Shown one piece after another: positions 50,251 through 59,277 of a stretch of DNA of 64,000 nt. Numbering within the stretch: position 1 is the first letter of the stretch; the number at the start of each line of letters is the position of its first letter. The notes below the pieces were generated by a model. The model did not search any database. It saw nothing but the letters and a program-made list of their open reading frames with translations, and was not told the DNA's origin. The DNA is from Rummeliibacillus pycnus_A (lineage in GTDB: Bacteria; Bacillota; Bacilli; Bacillales_A; Planococcaceae), in contig NZ_CP132291.1 in the NCBI RefSeq assembly GCF_044359855.1, positions 2,914,001-2,978,000 on the forward strand, read 5' to 3'. The position numbers were made by a program, and so were the translations under genes.

Positions 50251-51696
50251 ATGAAGTTAACAATACCAAATGTTGATGAGGAAAGTAAAATTTCTAGAGC
50301 ATGGATGACGTCTATGATGCCGTTTTTATTTATCGCGAAGAAGGATAAAGCGTTGGCGGAAGAGCTATTATCTAATGGATTTAAATTTTTTGATTTACAA
50401 GATGAATCACAGCAGTCTGCATATTACGGAGATATCCATATTTCAAACATTGCTTTAAATCAGCATTTTTTGCCTTACATAGAACGACGTCTTTTTCCGA
50501 ATAGCATTGAAGACGATGCATTTCATCGTTTTTCAAAAGCTGTCCCTAAAAAAGGAGAGTTGGTTATTTATGATCGGCATTATTTTTTTCAACTATTAAG
50601 TGTGGATGTGGTCCTTTGTCCTTTTGGAGTAGGCTTTGTCACAGTGAGAATCGAATTAGAAAAGGGCTATTCGCTATCTGAAACGCTCGATTTTATGAAT
50701 CATTTTCGCATACTTGAACCTAAAACAATGGATGAAAAAGGTGTCCGACTTTATGTATCGTCCTTTACTTTTTATAACATTAACGATCTCATCATGATTT
50801 ATCTATGTCCAGAAATTCAACCGTACATCATTCATGATGAAATTAGAAATGGATATTATGGTAGTTTGCCCTTTTTTGAAGATGAGAGAATGCTTGTAGC
50901 CACTTATATTGAGGTAGACGAGGATGATTTGTCGATTGAACAGCTGTACAGAGCTAGTCAATTAGATGGTTATACGGAAGATAACATTCCATTGATTTCT
51001 GCAGGAAATACCGAACATATGGAAGAGTATTTAAAGACAAAGATGAATAATCGGTATATGCCAAAATTATGCGATATTACGACAGAACATGTTCAAATTA
51101 CTATTGCTTTTCGACAAGCGGATGACGTTTTGAAAGAAAAAGCAAGAATTCGATTTATGGGTATACATTATTATAATGTCTTACTACATTATTTTTATAA
51201 ATTGACACTATTGGAGCTATCCTTCAGATATAGCGAGTTGTCATGGAAAAAAGACGAGATATATGTTGAAAGATTAATGAAACAAATTACATTGTTTTCT
51301 TCTAAATTTTATTTTCAAGAAGTCAGTAGCCGTTCATCTAGCCGTGAAACTGCAAAGAGATTGCGGAGTATCTTTCGAATCGATGAATTATTTGGTGATG
51401 TAGCCAAAACTCTTGACGCACTTTATGTAAATCAAGAAAAGACTGCCGATCAAAGGCAAAACCAATTACTATTTATCTTAACGATGTTCTCGGTTATATC
51501 AGGTATTTTCGGTATGAATCTGGTTGTTATTGAGTGGAATGATGGATATGATTGGTCGAAGATTTTCGGTTATTCGATATACGAATGGATCTGTTTGATA
51601 ACAGCAGTAGCAGGGATTTTGATGTCTGCTGGATTATTGCTGAGTACGATCTATACATGGGGAAGACGTAAGATTCAATTTAAAAAATGGTACTGA
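50251..51696 (+). CDS. Divergent CorA-like membrane protein
   Basis: The 481-residue protein has a long soluble N-terminal part (1-395) and two C-terminal membrane helices. The first ends in SVISGIFGMN, which carries the GMN signature that lines the pore of CorA-type magnesium channels, and is preceded by a long helix (EKTADQRQNQLLFILTMF). The soluble part is unlike standard CorA domains and the protein is much longer than the usual 310-320 residues. Probably a divalent-cation channel relative; substrate unknown. The start at ATG 50251 is 9 bases from TAGGAG; the ATG at 50242 adjoins that site. Confidence 0.75.
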   Translation: MKLTIPNVDEESKISRAWMTSMMPFLFIAKKDKALAEELLSNGFKFFDLQDESQQSAYYGDIHISNIALNQHFLPYIERRLFPNSIEDDAFHRFSKAVPKKGELVIYDRHYFFQLLSVDVVLCPFGVGFVTVRIELEKGYSLSETLDFMNHFRILEPKTMDEKGVRLYVSSFTFYNINDLIMIYLCPEIQPYIIHDEIRNGYYGSLPFFEDERMLVATYIEVDEDDLSIEQLYRASQLDGYTEDNIPLISAGNTEHMEEYLKTKMNNRYMPKLCDITTEHVQITIAFRQADDVLKEKARIRFMGIHYYNVLLHYFYKLTLLELSFRYSELSWKKDEIYVERLMKQITLFSSKFYFQEVSSRSSSRETAKRLRSIFRIDELFGDVAKTLDALYVNQEKTADQRQNQLLFILTMFSVISGIFGMNLVVIEWNDGYDWSKIFGYSIYEWICLITAVAGILMSAGLLLSTIYTWGRRKIQFKKWY

Positions 51697-51747
51697 AAAT
51701 GATTAAATAAAGCATAAATGAATTTTGTCCTATCATAAAATGCAAAG

Positions 51748-51785
51748 AAGCTTCCACTCTTGATATGGAGTGGAAGCTCTATTTT
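51748..51785. terminator. Terminator between the CorA-like gene and pdxK
   Basis: AGCTTCCACTC pairs with GAGTGGAAGCT, followed by CTATTTTG. Confidence 0.85.
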
Positions 51786-51815
51786 GTAAAACGAATGTAA
51801 ATATACGGATGCCAA

Positions 51816-52649
51816 TTAAATTTCAGTTACTGTAATTTCTGGAGCTCCGTAAACGCCTTTTGCACCGTGCATAACAGGTCCAACGAATTGGTTCAATTTC
51901 CAACCGTGTGTGATGGCAGCAGCAACAAATTCTTTTGCTTCAACAACGGCTTCTTTAACATCAAGCCCGTTTGCAAGGTTTGCTGTAACAGCGGCAGCGA
52001 AAGTACAACCAGCACCATGATTATAAGTTGTATCGATTTTAGCTGTTTCTAATAAATAATGTTTTTCACCATCGAAGTATAAATCGAATGCTTTAGTAGG
52101 ATCGATTGAACGGCCGCCTTTGATAACAATATTTTTTGCACCAAGTTCATGAATTTTTTCAGCGGCTGCTTTCATTTCTTCAATGTTCTTAGGCGTTTTC
52201 ATACCTGCTAATTGTCCAGCTTCAAATAAGTTTGGAGTTGTTACTAAAGCAAGAGGAAGTAAGTATGTGATCATTGCATCAACATTTCCTGGATTTAGTA
52301 CTTCATCTTCACCTTTACATACCATTACAGGATCAATCACTACATTTTTTACACCAGAAGCTTTAATAGCTTCACCAGAAGTTTGGATCACTTCTTCTGT
52401 TGATAACATACCTGTTTTTAAAGCATCAATACCTGTAGAGAAAGTTGTTTTTAATTGTGCTTTTAATGTATCAGTTGGTAATGTATAAACTCCATGAGAC
52501 CAGTTGTTGTCTGGATCCATTGTAGCGATAACAGTGACAGCTGCCATACCGTATGTGCCGTGCTCTTGGAAAGTTTTTAAATCTGCTTCTAAACCAGCAC
52601 CACCTGATGCGTCAGAACCAGCAATTGTTAAAGTTTTTTTCAATGACAT
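51816..52649 (-). CDS. pdxK: Pyridoxine/pyridoxal/HMP kinase (PdxK type)
   Basis: The 277-residue ribokinase-fold kinase phosphorylates B6 vitamers, in Bacillus also hydroxymethylpyrimidine. LTIAGSDASGGAGLEADLKTF is the ThiD/PdxK start, KTGML and IDPVMVCKGEDEVL the core, and the anion-hole/catalytic motif is YNHGAGCTFAAAVTA. It follows B. subtilis PdxK (YwdB) along its length more closely than the thiamine-operon ThiD. Synteny with ung, ywdI, ywdK and gerQ nearby supports pdxK. AAAAAGGAGTC precedes the ATG. Confidence 0.9.
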   Translation of the reverse strand: MSLKKTLTIAGSDASGGAGLEADLKTFQEHGTYGMAAVTVIATMDPDNNWSHGVYTLPTDTLKAQLKTTFSTGIDALKTGMLSTEEVIQTSGEAIKASGVKNVVIDPVMVCKGEDEVLNPGNVDAMITYLLPLALVTTPNLFEAGQLAGMKTPKNIEEMKAAAEKIHELGAKNIVIKGGRSIDPTKAFDLYFDGEKHYLLETAKIDTTYNHGAGCTFAAAVTANLANGLDVKEAVVEAKEFVAAAITHGWKLNQFVGPVMHGAKGVYGAPEITVTEI

Positions 52650-52818
52650 AGTGAAGACTCCTTTTTAAAAATAGTTATCAAACTTTTCGGACAACGATTG
52701 ATATAGGTTATCCATTTAAGGCTTAATAATAAGCCACATTTTTATATTTCGATTAACTTTTATTATATGTACTGAACTGGCTAGAATAAAATAGTCAAAA
52801 ATCATAAAATTAATGTGG

Positions 52819-53088
52819 TCAGTTTTTGTTTTCAAGAGAATCTGCACGAATAACTTTCCACAAAAAGAGTAGGCAACCGATACTGATGATGGCTAGAAAA
52901 CTAGCAGCAACATAATGATTTTGTTGGAACATACCAATCACAAAAAATAGTAGCACAACAATGGTAATTGCAAAAAATAAATAAAAGAAGCACATACCTA
53001 CTGACTTTGCTTTGTCAGGTACGTATTTTCCACTTTCCGTTGTTTCCATAACTTTTTTTAATTTTTCTTTCAACTGTAAGTTTGCCAT
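52819..53088 (-). CDS. Small two-helix membrane protein
   Basis: The 89-residue protein has a basic N-terminus (LQLKEKLKKVMETTESGKYVPDKA) and two adjacent membrane helices (about 32-54 and 60-80). I choose ATG 53088, 6 bases after GGAGGG; the longer in-frame start at 53127 has no site. Unrecognised; it may be restricted to this family of Bacillales. Divergent from the DUF4230 gene. Confidence 0.65.
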   Translation of the reverse strand: MANLQLKEKLKKVMETTESGKYVPDKAKSVGMCFFYLFFAITIVVLLFFVIGMFQQNHYVAASFLAIISIGCLLFLWKVIRADSLENKN

Positions 53089-53243
53089 TTGAATCCCTCC
53101 AGTAGTATCGTAAATGATTTTGGTCATAAAAAGAAATATTTTTGTGTAACCTTACATTTCGACAAAAGGTCTATTTTATCGCTACAATATCTTTAAGTAG
53201 TGTAATAGAAAGGTATAATGTTAGAAGGAAAAGAGGGAAGTCT

Positions 53244-53987
53244 ATGACAAGAAAAAACAAGGATCTAGAAAAAGTGCTAAAAGACTTTCATATGGAGGAA
53301 CAGCAAGCAGCGACAATCATGGAAGCTGCAACAGGCTCTCGCTCTCGTATACGTTTTAGAAATAATTTATTAATCGGTCTATTTAAGAATTGGTATACAT
53401 GGGCAGCGATTATTATTATATTAGCGGTTTTGATCTTACCTTTTGTCACATGGAAACTATTACAGGGGAATAGTTTCGCAGAACAAAAGGGTTCACTCGT
53501 TGAACGAATTCAAAATCTCAATGAACTAACAACTGCAGAGGCTTATACGAAGGTCATGATTGAACGTGAAAATAATGAGTTATTTGGGAAAGAAATTGGC
53601 GTGGATATTCCAGGAACAAAACGTGAGCTATTGGTCGTTATTCCAGGTGGGGTAAAGGCTGGAGTTGACTTTTCAGGTGTAACCGAAAAAAACATTGATA
53701 TTAATGAGAAGCATAAAACAGCTACGATTACTTTACCCGCCGCTAAAATTTTAGGTCAACCAGAAATTAACTTTAATAAGGTACAAGTTTTCTCTAGCGA
53801 AGGACTTTTTCGGAGTAAACCAGATATAAAAGAAGCTTATAGTCTAGCAGCAGATGCAAAAAAACAAATGATTGAGGAAGCAACAACTCAAGGTGTACTT
53901 AAAACAGCAGAGAAAAATGCTGAAAATTCAGTAGCGAATATGTTTTCTTTAGTAGGATATGATGTAACAGTTAAATTTAAGGAGTAG
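53244..53987 (+). CDS. DUF4230 domain protein
   Basis: The 247-residue protein has one membrane helix (about 48-68) and an extracellular DUF4230 domain (LTTAEAYTKVMIERENNELFG, LLVVIPGGVKAGVDFSGV, ATITLPAAKILG, then a C-terminal helical region). The ATG at 53244 follows AGAGGGAAG; earlier in-frame codons lack a site. Function unknown for the family. Six bases separate it from ung, so they probably share a transcript. Confidence 0.82.
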   Translation: MTRKNKDLEKVLKDFHMEEQQAATIMEAATGSRSRIRFRNNLLIGLFKNWYTWAAIIIILAVLILPFVTWKLLQGNSFAEQKGSLVERIQNLNELTTAEAYTKVMIERENNELFGKEIGVDIPGTKRELLVVIPGGVKAGVDFSGVTEKNIDINEKHKTATITLPAAKILGQPEINFNKVQVFSSEGLFRSKPDIKEAYSLAADAKKQMIEEATTQGVLKTAEKNAENSVANMFSLVGYDVTVKFKE

Positions 53988-53993
53988 TTTAGA

Positions 53994-54671
53994 TTGACGA
54001 AGATTATTTTTGATAATGATTGGCAAGATGTACTTGGTGCAGAATTTAATAAACCATATTATTTACAGTTACGAGAGTTTTTGAAGCAGGAATATTTTAA
54101 GGAAACCGTTTATCCGGCGATGGAAGATATGTGGAGTGCATTTCGCTATACGCCTTACCATAAAGTGAAGGTGGTCATATTAGGACAGGATCCTTATCAT
54201 GGACCAGGCCAGGCACATGGGATGAGTTTTTCAGTGAAGCCAGGCGTACCACATCCCCCAAGTCTGCAAAATATGTTCAAAGAATTACATGATGATTTAG
54301 GATACGATATCCCACTCGATGGTACATTAATCAAATGGGCCGAGCAAGGAGTGCTGTTATTAAACACGGTACTAACAGTTCGTGCTCACCAAGCCCATTC
54401 ACATAAAGATCATGGTTGGGAAGTATTTACAGATACAGTTATACAAAAACTATCAGAACGAAAGGAACCGATAGTTTTTGTGCTATGGGGAAGACCTGCT
54501 CAGCAAAAAGAACGTCTTATTGATGCAAGTCGCCATGCAATTATTAAAGCGCCGCATCCAAGCCCTCTAAGTGCTTATCGTGGGTTCTTTGGTAGCGGTC
54601 CTTATTCTAAAATTAACAGTCAGCTTATCGAATGGGGAGAGCAAACAATTGATTTTGATTTGACAAAATAG
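53994..54671 (+). CDS. ung: Uracil-DNA glycosylase
   Basis: Family 1 UDG removes uracil from DNA, starting base excision repair. The 225-residue protein has the water-activating motif GQDPYHGPGQAHG (Asp 66), LLLNTVLTVR, FVLWGRPAQQK and the minor-groove loop HPSPLSAYRGFFG. Start TTG 53994 is about 10 bases after AAGGAG, which lies in the end of the DUF4230 gene. It leads the conserved ung-ywdI-ywdK-gerQ block. Confidence 0.97.
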   Translation: MTKIIFDNDWQDVLGAEFNKPYYLQLREFLKQEYFKETVYPAMEDMWSAFRYTPYHKVKVVILGQDPYHGPGQAHGMSFSVKPGVPHPPSLQNMFKELHDDLGYDIPLDGTLIKWAEQGVLLLNTVLTVRAHQAHSHKDHGWEVFTDTVIQKLSERKEPIVFVLWGRPAQQKERLIDASRHAIIKAPHPSPLSAYRGFFGSGPYSKINSQLIEWGEQTIDFDLTK

Positions 54672-54806
54672 GAGAATACCACGATAAACGTTTAAGCTTT
54701 AACACTTCACGTCATCTTTTAAGCATGGTAAAGTTGTATTAAAAGTGGAGCCCGTTTGTTCAGGCGTTATAGTTGAATAGGATTAGACGAGGGGACGTAA
54801 CATAAC

Positions 54807-54974
54807 ATGCAACAGAGTTGTTTTAAATGCAAACATTTTTTTGTAACTTGGGATCAGCAAAATCCTAGAGGGTGTCGTGCCTATCAATTCAAAAGCAAAG
54901 CGGTTCCATCGGTTATCGTAAAAAATTCATCAGGAATGGATTGTTTGAAGTTTGAGCAGAAAGAGAGGGGATAG
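54807..54974 (+). CDS. Small cysteine-rich protein downstream of ung
   Basis: A 55-residue frame (MQQSCFKCKHFFVTWDQQNP, then RGCRAYQFKSK and a later MDCLKF) with CxxC plus two further Cys, suggesting a small zinc or iron site. GAGGGGACG lies upstream of the ATG at a suitable distance, and its stop is 3 bases before ywdI, consistent with an operon. The arrangement of such a CxxC protein between ung and ywdI is typical of Bacillales as far as I recall, but I cannot name it. Confidence 0.75.
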   Translation: MQQSCFKCKHFFVTWDQQNPRGCRAYQFKSKAVPSVIVKNSSGMDCLKFEQKERG

Positions 54975-54977
54975 ACA

Positions 54978-55268
54978 ATGATTTCGTATGAAACGGTTAT
55001 AGCGGAATTAGCAAAACACGTATCACGAGCACAAACAGTAAGAAATGAGGCACAAATGCGTGAAGAACTTTCAGCCATACGTGCGTTATGTGATGTGGCA
55101 CTACATAACAAAGCACAACAATCATCCTCTAATCATAGTATCCCAAAAAAGATGACAAATACGGTACATGAGCTACCACAGCAAACTTCAACACAGTTGG
55201 CTCACACTTTAACACCAAACAAGCTTGAAGAAGAGGATGCAAATGGGGATTCTATTTTTGACTTCTAG
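54978..55268 (+). CDS. ywdI: YwdI family protein
   Basis: The 96-residue soluble protein has a helical N-terminal half (ISYETVIAELAKHVSRAQTVRNE) and a polar, probably disordered C-terminal half ending GDSIFDF. It matches the YwdI (DUF5327) layout and position between ung and ywdK. Function unknown. AGAGAGGGG precedes the ATG. Confidence 0.82.
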   Translation: MISYETVIAELAKHVSRAQTVRNEAQMREELSAIRALCDVALHNKAQQSSSNHSIPKKMTNTVHELPQQTSTQLAHTLTPNKLEEEDANGDSIFDF

Positions 55269-55285
55269 AAGGGAAAGTGAAAGTG

Positions 55286-55666
55286 ATGAAATTTAATATT
55301 ATTGCAGGCGCTGTATACGCATTTCTAGCAGTTGCATTTGGTGCATTCGGTGCACATGCATTAAAAAATGTATTAACAGAACATTATGCTAAGGTTTGGG
55401 AGACAGGTGTCCAATATCAAATGTTCCACGCCATTGGATTAATTGTAATAGGTATTTTAATGAGTAAAGGTTTAATTGGTCCAAGCTCACTATTGTCACG
55501 TGCAGGTATTCTGATGTTCATAGGTGTTATTTTGTTCTCAGGTAGTCTTTATGTGTTAGCTATTACTCAAATTAAAGTATTAGGTGCTATTACACCAATT
55601 GGAGGCGTATTATTTTTAATCGCTTGGGTATTGGTTATTATAGCTGCTCTAAAAATTGGTAAATAA
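55286..55666 (+). CDS. ywdK: DUF423 membrane protein YwdK
   Basis: The 126-residue DUF423 protein has four membrane helices and the family signatures AFGAFGAHALK and WETGVQYQMFHAIGLI. Function unknown. I use ATG 55286; a GTG at 55277 in frame is an alternative. It is followed by a terminator and convergent gerQ, as in B. subtilis. Confidence 0.9.
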   Translation: MKFNIIAGAVYAFLAVAFGAFGAHALKNVLTEHYAKVWETGVQYQMFHAIGLIVIGILMSKGLIGPSSLLSRAGILMFIGVILFSGSLYVLAITQIKVLGAITPIGGVLFLIAWVLVIIAALKIGK

Positions 55667-55734
55667 ATTATTAAAGTAAAACTCGCTCTAAAGAAAAAAC
55701 TAAACACTGGAGCATGAAACTTGATAGAAAACTT

Positions 55735-55777
55735 AAAAATGCCTTGTGTTTTTTGATAAACACAGGGCATTTTTAAG
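55735..55777. terminator. Bidirectional terminator between ywdK and gerQ
   Basis: AAAAATGCCTTGTGTTTT pairs with AAACACAGGGCATTTTT. Confidence 0.9.
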
Positions 55778-55778
55778 T

Positions 55779-56159
55779 TTATGGGGTTTGGGGGAAGTAA
55801 TTCATTTGCTCGTCATATTCTGCATAGTCAAAGTAAATCATTGGGAAGAGAAATCGATGATTCGTTTTGAGTTCTCGTAAAATAACATGATCTCGTCCTG
55901 CAGCTTCAACAACGCCTCTTACAGTAAGGGTGTTTCCAGAAGGAGATACTGCATGTTCGAAAGAAAAGTGGAAATTCCCTGGTTTTCCGCGATTTAAACG
56001 TAAAATATTTTCAATGAATGATTGCTCTCTTGCCGGGAAGGCTGGATTTGTTCCAGGTTGCCCAGGAGGCACTTGTGTAGTACCAGTTGGAAATGGTGTA
56101 CCACTAGGATAAGACGGTGTAACAGTAGGATAATTGGGTGTCCAATAATATTGAACCAT
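55779..56159 (-). CDS. gerQ: Spore coat protein GerQ
   Basis: The 126-residue GerQ (YwdL) protein sits in the spore coat, is cross-linked by transglutaminase and recruits the cortex-lytic enzyme CwlJ. A Pro/Thr/Gly/Gln-rich N-terminus (about 1-40) precedes the conserved domain EQSFIENILRLNRGKPGNFHFSFEHA through VLRELKTNHRFLFPMIYFDYAEYDE. GAAAGGAAGATGTT precedes the ATG. Its usual partner cwlJ lies directly upstream but is a pseudogene here. Confidence 0.93.
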   Translation of the reverse strand: MVQYYWTPNYPTVTPSYPSGTPFPTGTTQVPPGQPGTNPAFPAREQSFIENILRLNRGKPGNFHFSFEHAVSPSGNTLTVRGVVEAAGRDHVILRELKTNHRFLFPMIYFDYAEYDEQMNYFPQTP

Positions 56160-56179
56160 AACATCTTCCTTTCAAATTA

Positions 56180-56489
56180 TTATACTTGTGGGCTATCCTC
56201 TACTGATGGGGTAAAGAAGCAATGGGCTATAAAGCGGCCTGTGTTCAATTGACCATACCAGTTATCTGGGCAATCACCTTCAAGGCAGAAAAGCTAGGGT
56301 AGAGGGGTGGAAACGTTCACCATTAATCACACGCTGGGCAATTTCCAATCTGAATCCCTCGCTCGTTGGTAAAAGTAACCCTTGGTAGTTGCTTCAAAGC
56401 TACCAGGACTTTGAAAGACCATTCAGCCTCTTCCCAATGAGTCTAGCTAATAGATCCAGTTCTCTTGGAGTTAATTTCACAACAGGCAT
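56180..56489 (-). pseudogene. cwlJ: Degraded cwlJ, spore cortex-lytic hydrolase
   Basis: Three frames together give CwlJ pieces in the right order: MPVVKLTPRELDLLARLIG; VFQSPGSFEATTKGYFYQRA; EIAQRVINGERFHPST; and GDCPDNWYGQLNTGRF then FFTPSVEDSPQV with a stop. About 120 bases are missing after LLARLI, the segment that carries the RAEAEGE-type catalytic glutamate, and there are frameshifts. It begins with a good ribosome site (GAGGAGGTTATGTG) and ends 20 bases before gerQ. The enzyme, needed with GerQ for calcium-dipicolinate-triggered germination, cannot be made from this copy. Confidence 0.85.
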
Positions 56490-56698
56490 CACATAACCTC
56501 CTCTTCTTTATATATGAAAATTCAAGAAAATAAGAACCATAATATGTGTATAAATTTGTCGGGACTAGGGAAATAATTTTAAAAATGAAACGTCCCTTCA
56601 AATGTGACTAGAAAGAAAAAAGATGGATTTTTTTGTATACTTTCAAGTAGGGTCAGAATGTAATCGATGTAATAATACAGAAAGAAGTGTTCGTTCAT

Positions 56699-57463
56699 AT
56701 GCAGTTTGTTTTTGATTTAGATGGTACGATTTGTTTTGGTGGTAAGCCTGTTGCTGAGTCTATTTTATATAGTTTAGAGCACTTAACAGAAAAAGGTCAT
56801 GAGGTGATTTTTGCTTCTGCTCGTCCGATTCGCGATATGCTGCCAGTATTACATAAAAGATTCCATGGCTATAAGATGATAGGTGGCAATGGGTCTTTAA
56901 TATGTAAGAATGGAAATGTGAAGCAAAATGCCGAGTTTGATGTTATTACCCTAGAGCACATAAAAAGACTAATGGCAGAATACCATGCCACATATTTAAT
57001 CGATAGTGAATGGGATTATTCCTATACAGGATCAGCAGATCACTCTATTTTAAAAAATTTAGACACCAAAAAACTGGCAGTCAATAGACCATTAGATAAG
57101 TTAGAACATATCGTTAAGATAGCTATTCTGACTTCATATAATATGATGGGTTTACGAAAAAAATTGGAGAAATTAGATGTTATTATACATACTCATCATC
57201 AAGAGGGTATGTTAGATATTAGCCCATGTGGAATTCATAAATGGAGTGCTCTACAAAAACTAGGGGTCCGAAAAGGAAAATATATTGCTTTCGGCAATGA
57301 TGCGAATGATGTAACGATGTTCGAAAATGCTCAACATAGTGTTATGATTGGACAACATCCCCTGTTATCACACTATGCGGATGAAAGTATTGAAGATGAT
57401 ACATTAATAGAAGAAAATATTATTGAAAAGCTTGCGGAATTAGATAAGCGATTTGCGTATTAA
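56699..57463 (+). CDS. HAD-superfamily (Cof-type) phosphatase
   Basis: The 254-residue HAD-IIB hydrolase dephosphorylates small phosphorylated metabolites. Motif I FDLDGTI (nucleophile Asp), motif II FASARP, motif III lysine near SPCGIHKWSAL and motif IV FGNDANDVTMFENA are present. ATG 56699 is preferred over GTG 56687. Substrate unknown; Cof-type enzymes are broad. A clear terminator follows. Confidence 0.88.
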   Translation: MQFVFDLDGTICFGGKPVAESILYSLEHLTEKGHEVIFASARPIRDMLPVLHKRFHGYKMIGGNGSLICKNGNVKQNAEFDVITLEHIKRLMAEYHATYLIDSEWDYSYTGSADHSILKNLDTKKLAVNRPLDKLEHIVKIAILTSYNMMGLRKKLEKLDVIIHTHHQEGMLDISPCGIHKWSALQKLGVRKGKYIAFGNDANDVTMFENAQHSVMIGQHPLLSHYADESIEDDTLIEENIIEKLAELDKRFAY

Positions 57464-57465
57464 AA

Positions 57466-57503
57466 AAATCCAGCTCCCCTTGTTAAAAGGGTGCTGGACT
57501 TTT
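57466..57503. terminator. Bidirectional terminator before hemQ
   Basis: AATCCAGCTCCCCTT pairs with AAGGGTGCTGGACTT, followed by TTT. Confidence 0.85.
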
Positions 57504-57510
57504 TCATTCA

Positions 57511-58278
57511 TTATTTAACAGCTAAGAATTTTACTAATTTTTCGTTATCCATAATGTTGCCAACGAAGAATTCACCGAAGTCAGCGTAGCGAGCTGAAAC
57601 TTCATCAAAGCGCATTTCGTAGATTAATTTTTTAAATTCTAATACGTCATGGGCAAATAATGTAACGCCCCATTCATGATCATCAAAACCGATAGAACCT
57701 GAGATGATTTGCTTTACTTTACCTGCATAACTGCGGCCAATTAAACCGTGAGAACGCATTAATTCACGACGTGCATCCATTTCCATCATGTACCAGTTAG
57801 CGCCTTTTTGACGACGTTTATCCATAGGGTAGAAGCAAATATGTTCCCAACGTGGTAGTTCAGGATATAAACGTGCACGAATATGTGGGTTTTGATATGG
57901 ATCTTCTGCCGGTTCATCACCAGATTGCTTTCCGGCTAAGTAGTTAGAAAGTTCAACTACAGATACATAAGAATAAGTAGGAATTGTAAAATCAGCAATA
58001 GCTAATTTGTTGAATTCGTTTTCAAGATCTTGTAGTTCTTCCATTGTTTCGCGCATCGTCATTAACATGAAGTCTGCTTTTTGACCCAGAATAGAGTAGA
58101 AAGCATGACTACCAGTTTTCGCAATATCAGCTTCGTTAATTTTTTCTAGATAATTGATAAATTCATCAACTGCTGCTTGACGTTCTTCTTCAGAAACTAA
58201 TTTCCAAGAAGCCCAATCGATTGAACGGAAATCATGTAATACGTACCAGCCATCTAGTGTTTGTGCTGCTTCGATCAT
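57511..58278 (-). CDS. hemQ: Coproheme decarboxylase HemQ
   Basis: HemQ completes haem synthesis in Gram-positive bacteria by converting coproheme III to haem b. The 255-residue chlorite-dismutase-fold protein has AAQTLDGWYVLHDFRSIDW at the N-terminus, HICFYPMDKRR (reactive Tyr) and MRSHGLIGRSY (proximal haem His). I place the start at ATG 58278, giving the usual family start; GTG 58290 adjoins the ribosome site AAGGGAG. Divergent from lipL, as in the B. subtilis ywfI-ywfL region. Confidence 0.95.
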   Translation of the reverse strand: MIEAAQTLDGWYVLHDFRSIDWASWKLVSEEERQAAVDEFINYLEKINEADIAKTGSHAFYSILGQKADFMLMTMRETMEELQDLENEFNKLAIADFTIPTYSYVSVVELSNYLAGKQSGDEPAEDPYQNPHIRARLYPELPRWEHICFYPMDKRRQKGANWYMMEMDARRELMRSHGLIGRSYAGKVKQIISGSIGFDDHEWGVTLFAHDVLEFKKLIYEMRFDEVSARYADFGEFFVGNIMDNEKLVKFLAVK

Positions 58279-58443
58279 AAGTGTGGACACTCCCTTTTAT
58301 TGAGAATCATTCACTTTGATTTTAACATAAATGCGTAGTAGAAGTATCTAGAACGCTTTAGTTTCATGAATTTGACATGAGATATTTGGCTAAATCATGT
58401 ATGCTTATCATACCAACATAAAATTAATTCAGGAGAATGAACG

Positions 58444-59277
58444 ATGAAGGATTATTTACAACAATCAGTTTGGCGTTTTTGGGATCAATCTGTAAGTGGA
58501 AAAGGTCATTCGCCATTAGAATCATTTGCGGCAGATGATACACTATGCCAATTAGTAGGTCAAGGTCAATCACCATCCACCATTAGAACGTGGGTTCATG
58601 ATGAATCGGTTGTTCTTGGTATTCAAGATCACCGTTTACCACATATACAAGAAGGGATGGAATTATTAACAAAGAGAGGGTTTACACCCATTGTACGTAA
58701 TTCAGGGGGGCTAGCTGTCGTATTAGACCCAGGGGTATTGAACATTTCAATTGTTTTATCTGAACGAGAGAATAAAGTTGATATTAATGCAGGTTACGAT
58801 ATTATGGTTGAGTTAATTAAGCGATTATTTCCTCAAGCTGCGGATAAAATTGAAGCATATGAAATTGTGGGTTCATATTGCCCAGGTTCGTATGATTTAA
58901 GTATTGGTGGAAGGAAGTTTGCAGGGATTTCACAACGACGTTTGCGTCAAGGAATTGCGGTACAAATCTATCTTTGTATTGAGGGAAGCGGAGTAGAAAG
59001 AGCAGAACTTGTACGAGATTTCTATAAGGTTAGTTTGCAGGGAGAAGAAACGAAGTTTAAATATCCTGATATTCACCCAGAAGTAATGGCTTCACTATGT
59101 GAACTGCTTGATGAGCAACTAACTGTGCAGCAAACCGTAATAGAATTACAACAATTATTAGCAACTCTATGTGATGAACTAAAAATAGGTACATTGCAAG
59201 CAGATGAATTGGATTTATATACATTTTATTTAAAAAGAGTTCTCGACAGAAATCAATCTATGCTGTCAAAAGATTAA
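58444..59277 (+). CDS. lipL: Octanoyl-[GcvH]:protein N-octanoyltransferase LipL
   Basis: LipL moves octanoyl groups from GcvH to E2 subunits in Bacillus lipoate synthesis. The 277-residue cofactor-transferase-fold protein shows RNSGGLAVVLDPGVLNIS, the thioester cysteine in GSYCPGSYDLS (Cys 146) and GGRKFAGISQRRLRQG (catalytic Lys region). Cys in this position distinguishes LipL/LipM from LplA. TCAGGAGAATGAACG precedes the ATG. Confidence 0.93.
   Translation: MKDYLQQSVWRFWDQSVSGKGHSPLESFAADDTLCQLVGQGQSPSTIRTWVHDESVVLGIQDHRLPHIQEGMELLTKRGFTPIVRNSGGLAVVLDPGVLNISIVLSERENKVDINAGYDIMVELIKRLFPQAADKIEAYEIVGSYCPGSYDLSIGGRKFAGISQRRLRQGIAVQIYLCIEGSGVERAELVRDFYKVSLQGEETKFKYPDIHPEVMASLCELLDEQLTVQQTVIELQQLLATLCDELKIGTLQADELDLYTFYLKRVLDRNQSMLSKD

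Noticed and set aside
58300..58316. Fur/PerR box before hemQ (TGAGAATCATTCA)
   Set aside because: About 10 of 14 positions match and the right half is poor. Haem genes make it tempting, but the evidence is too weak.
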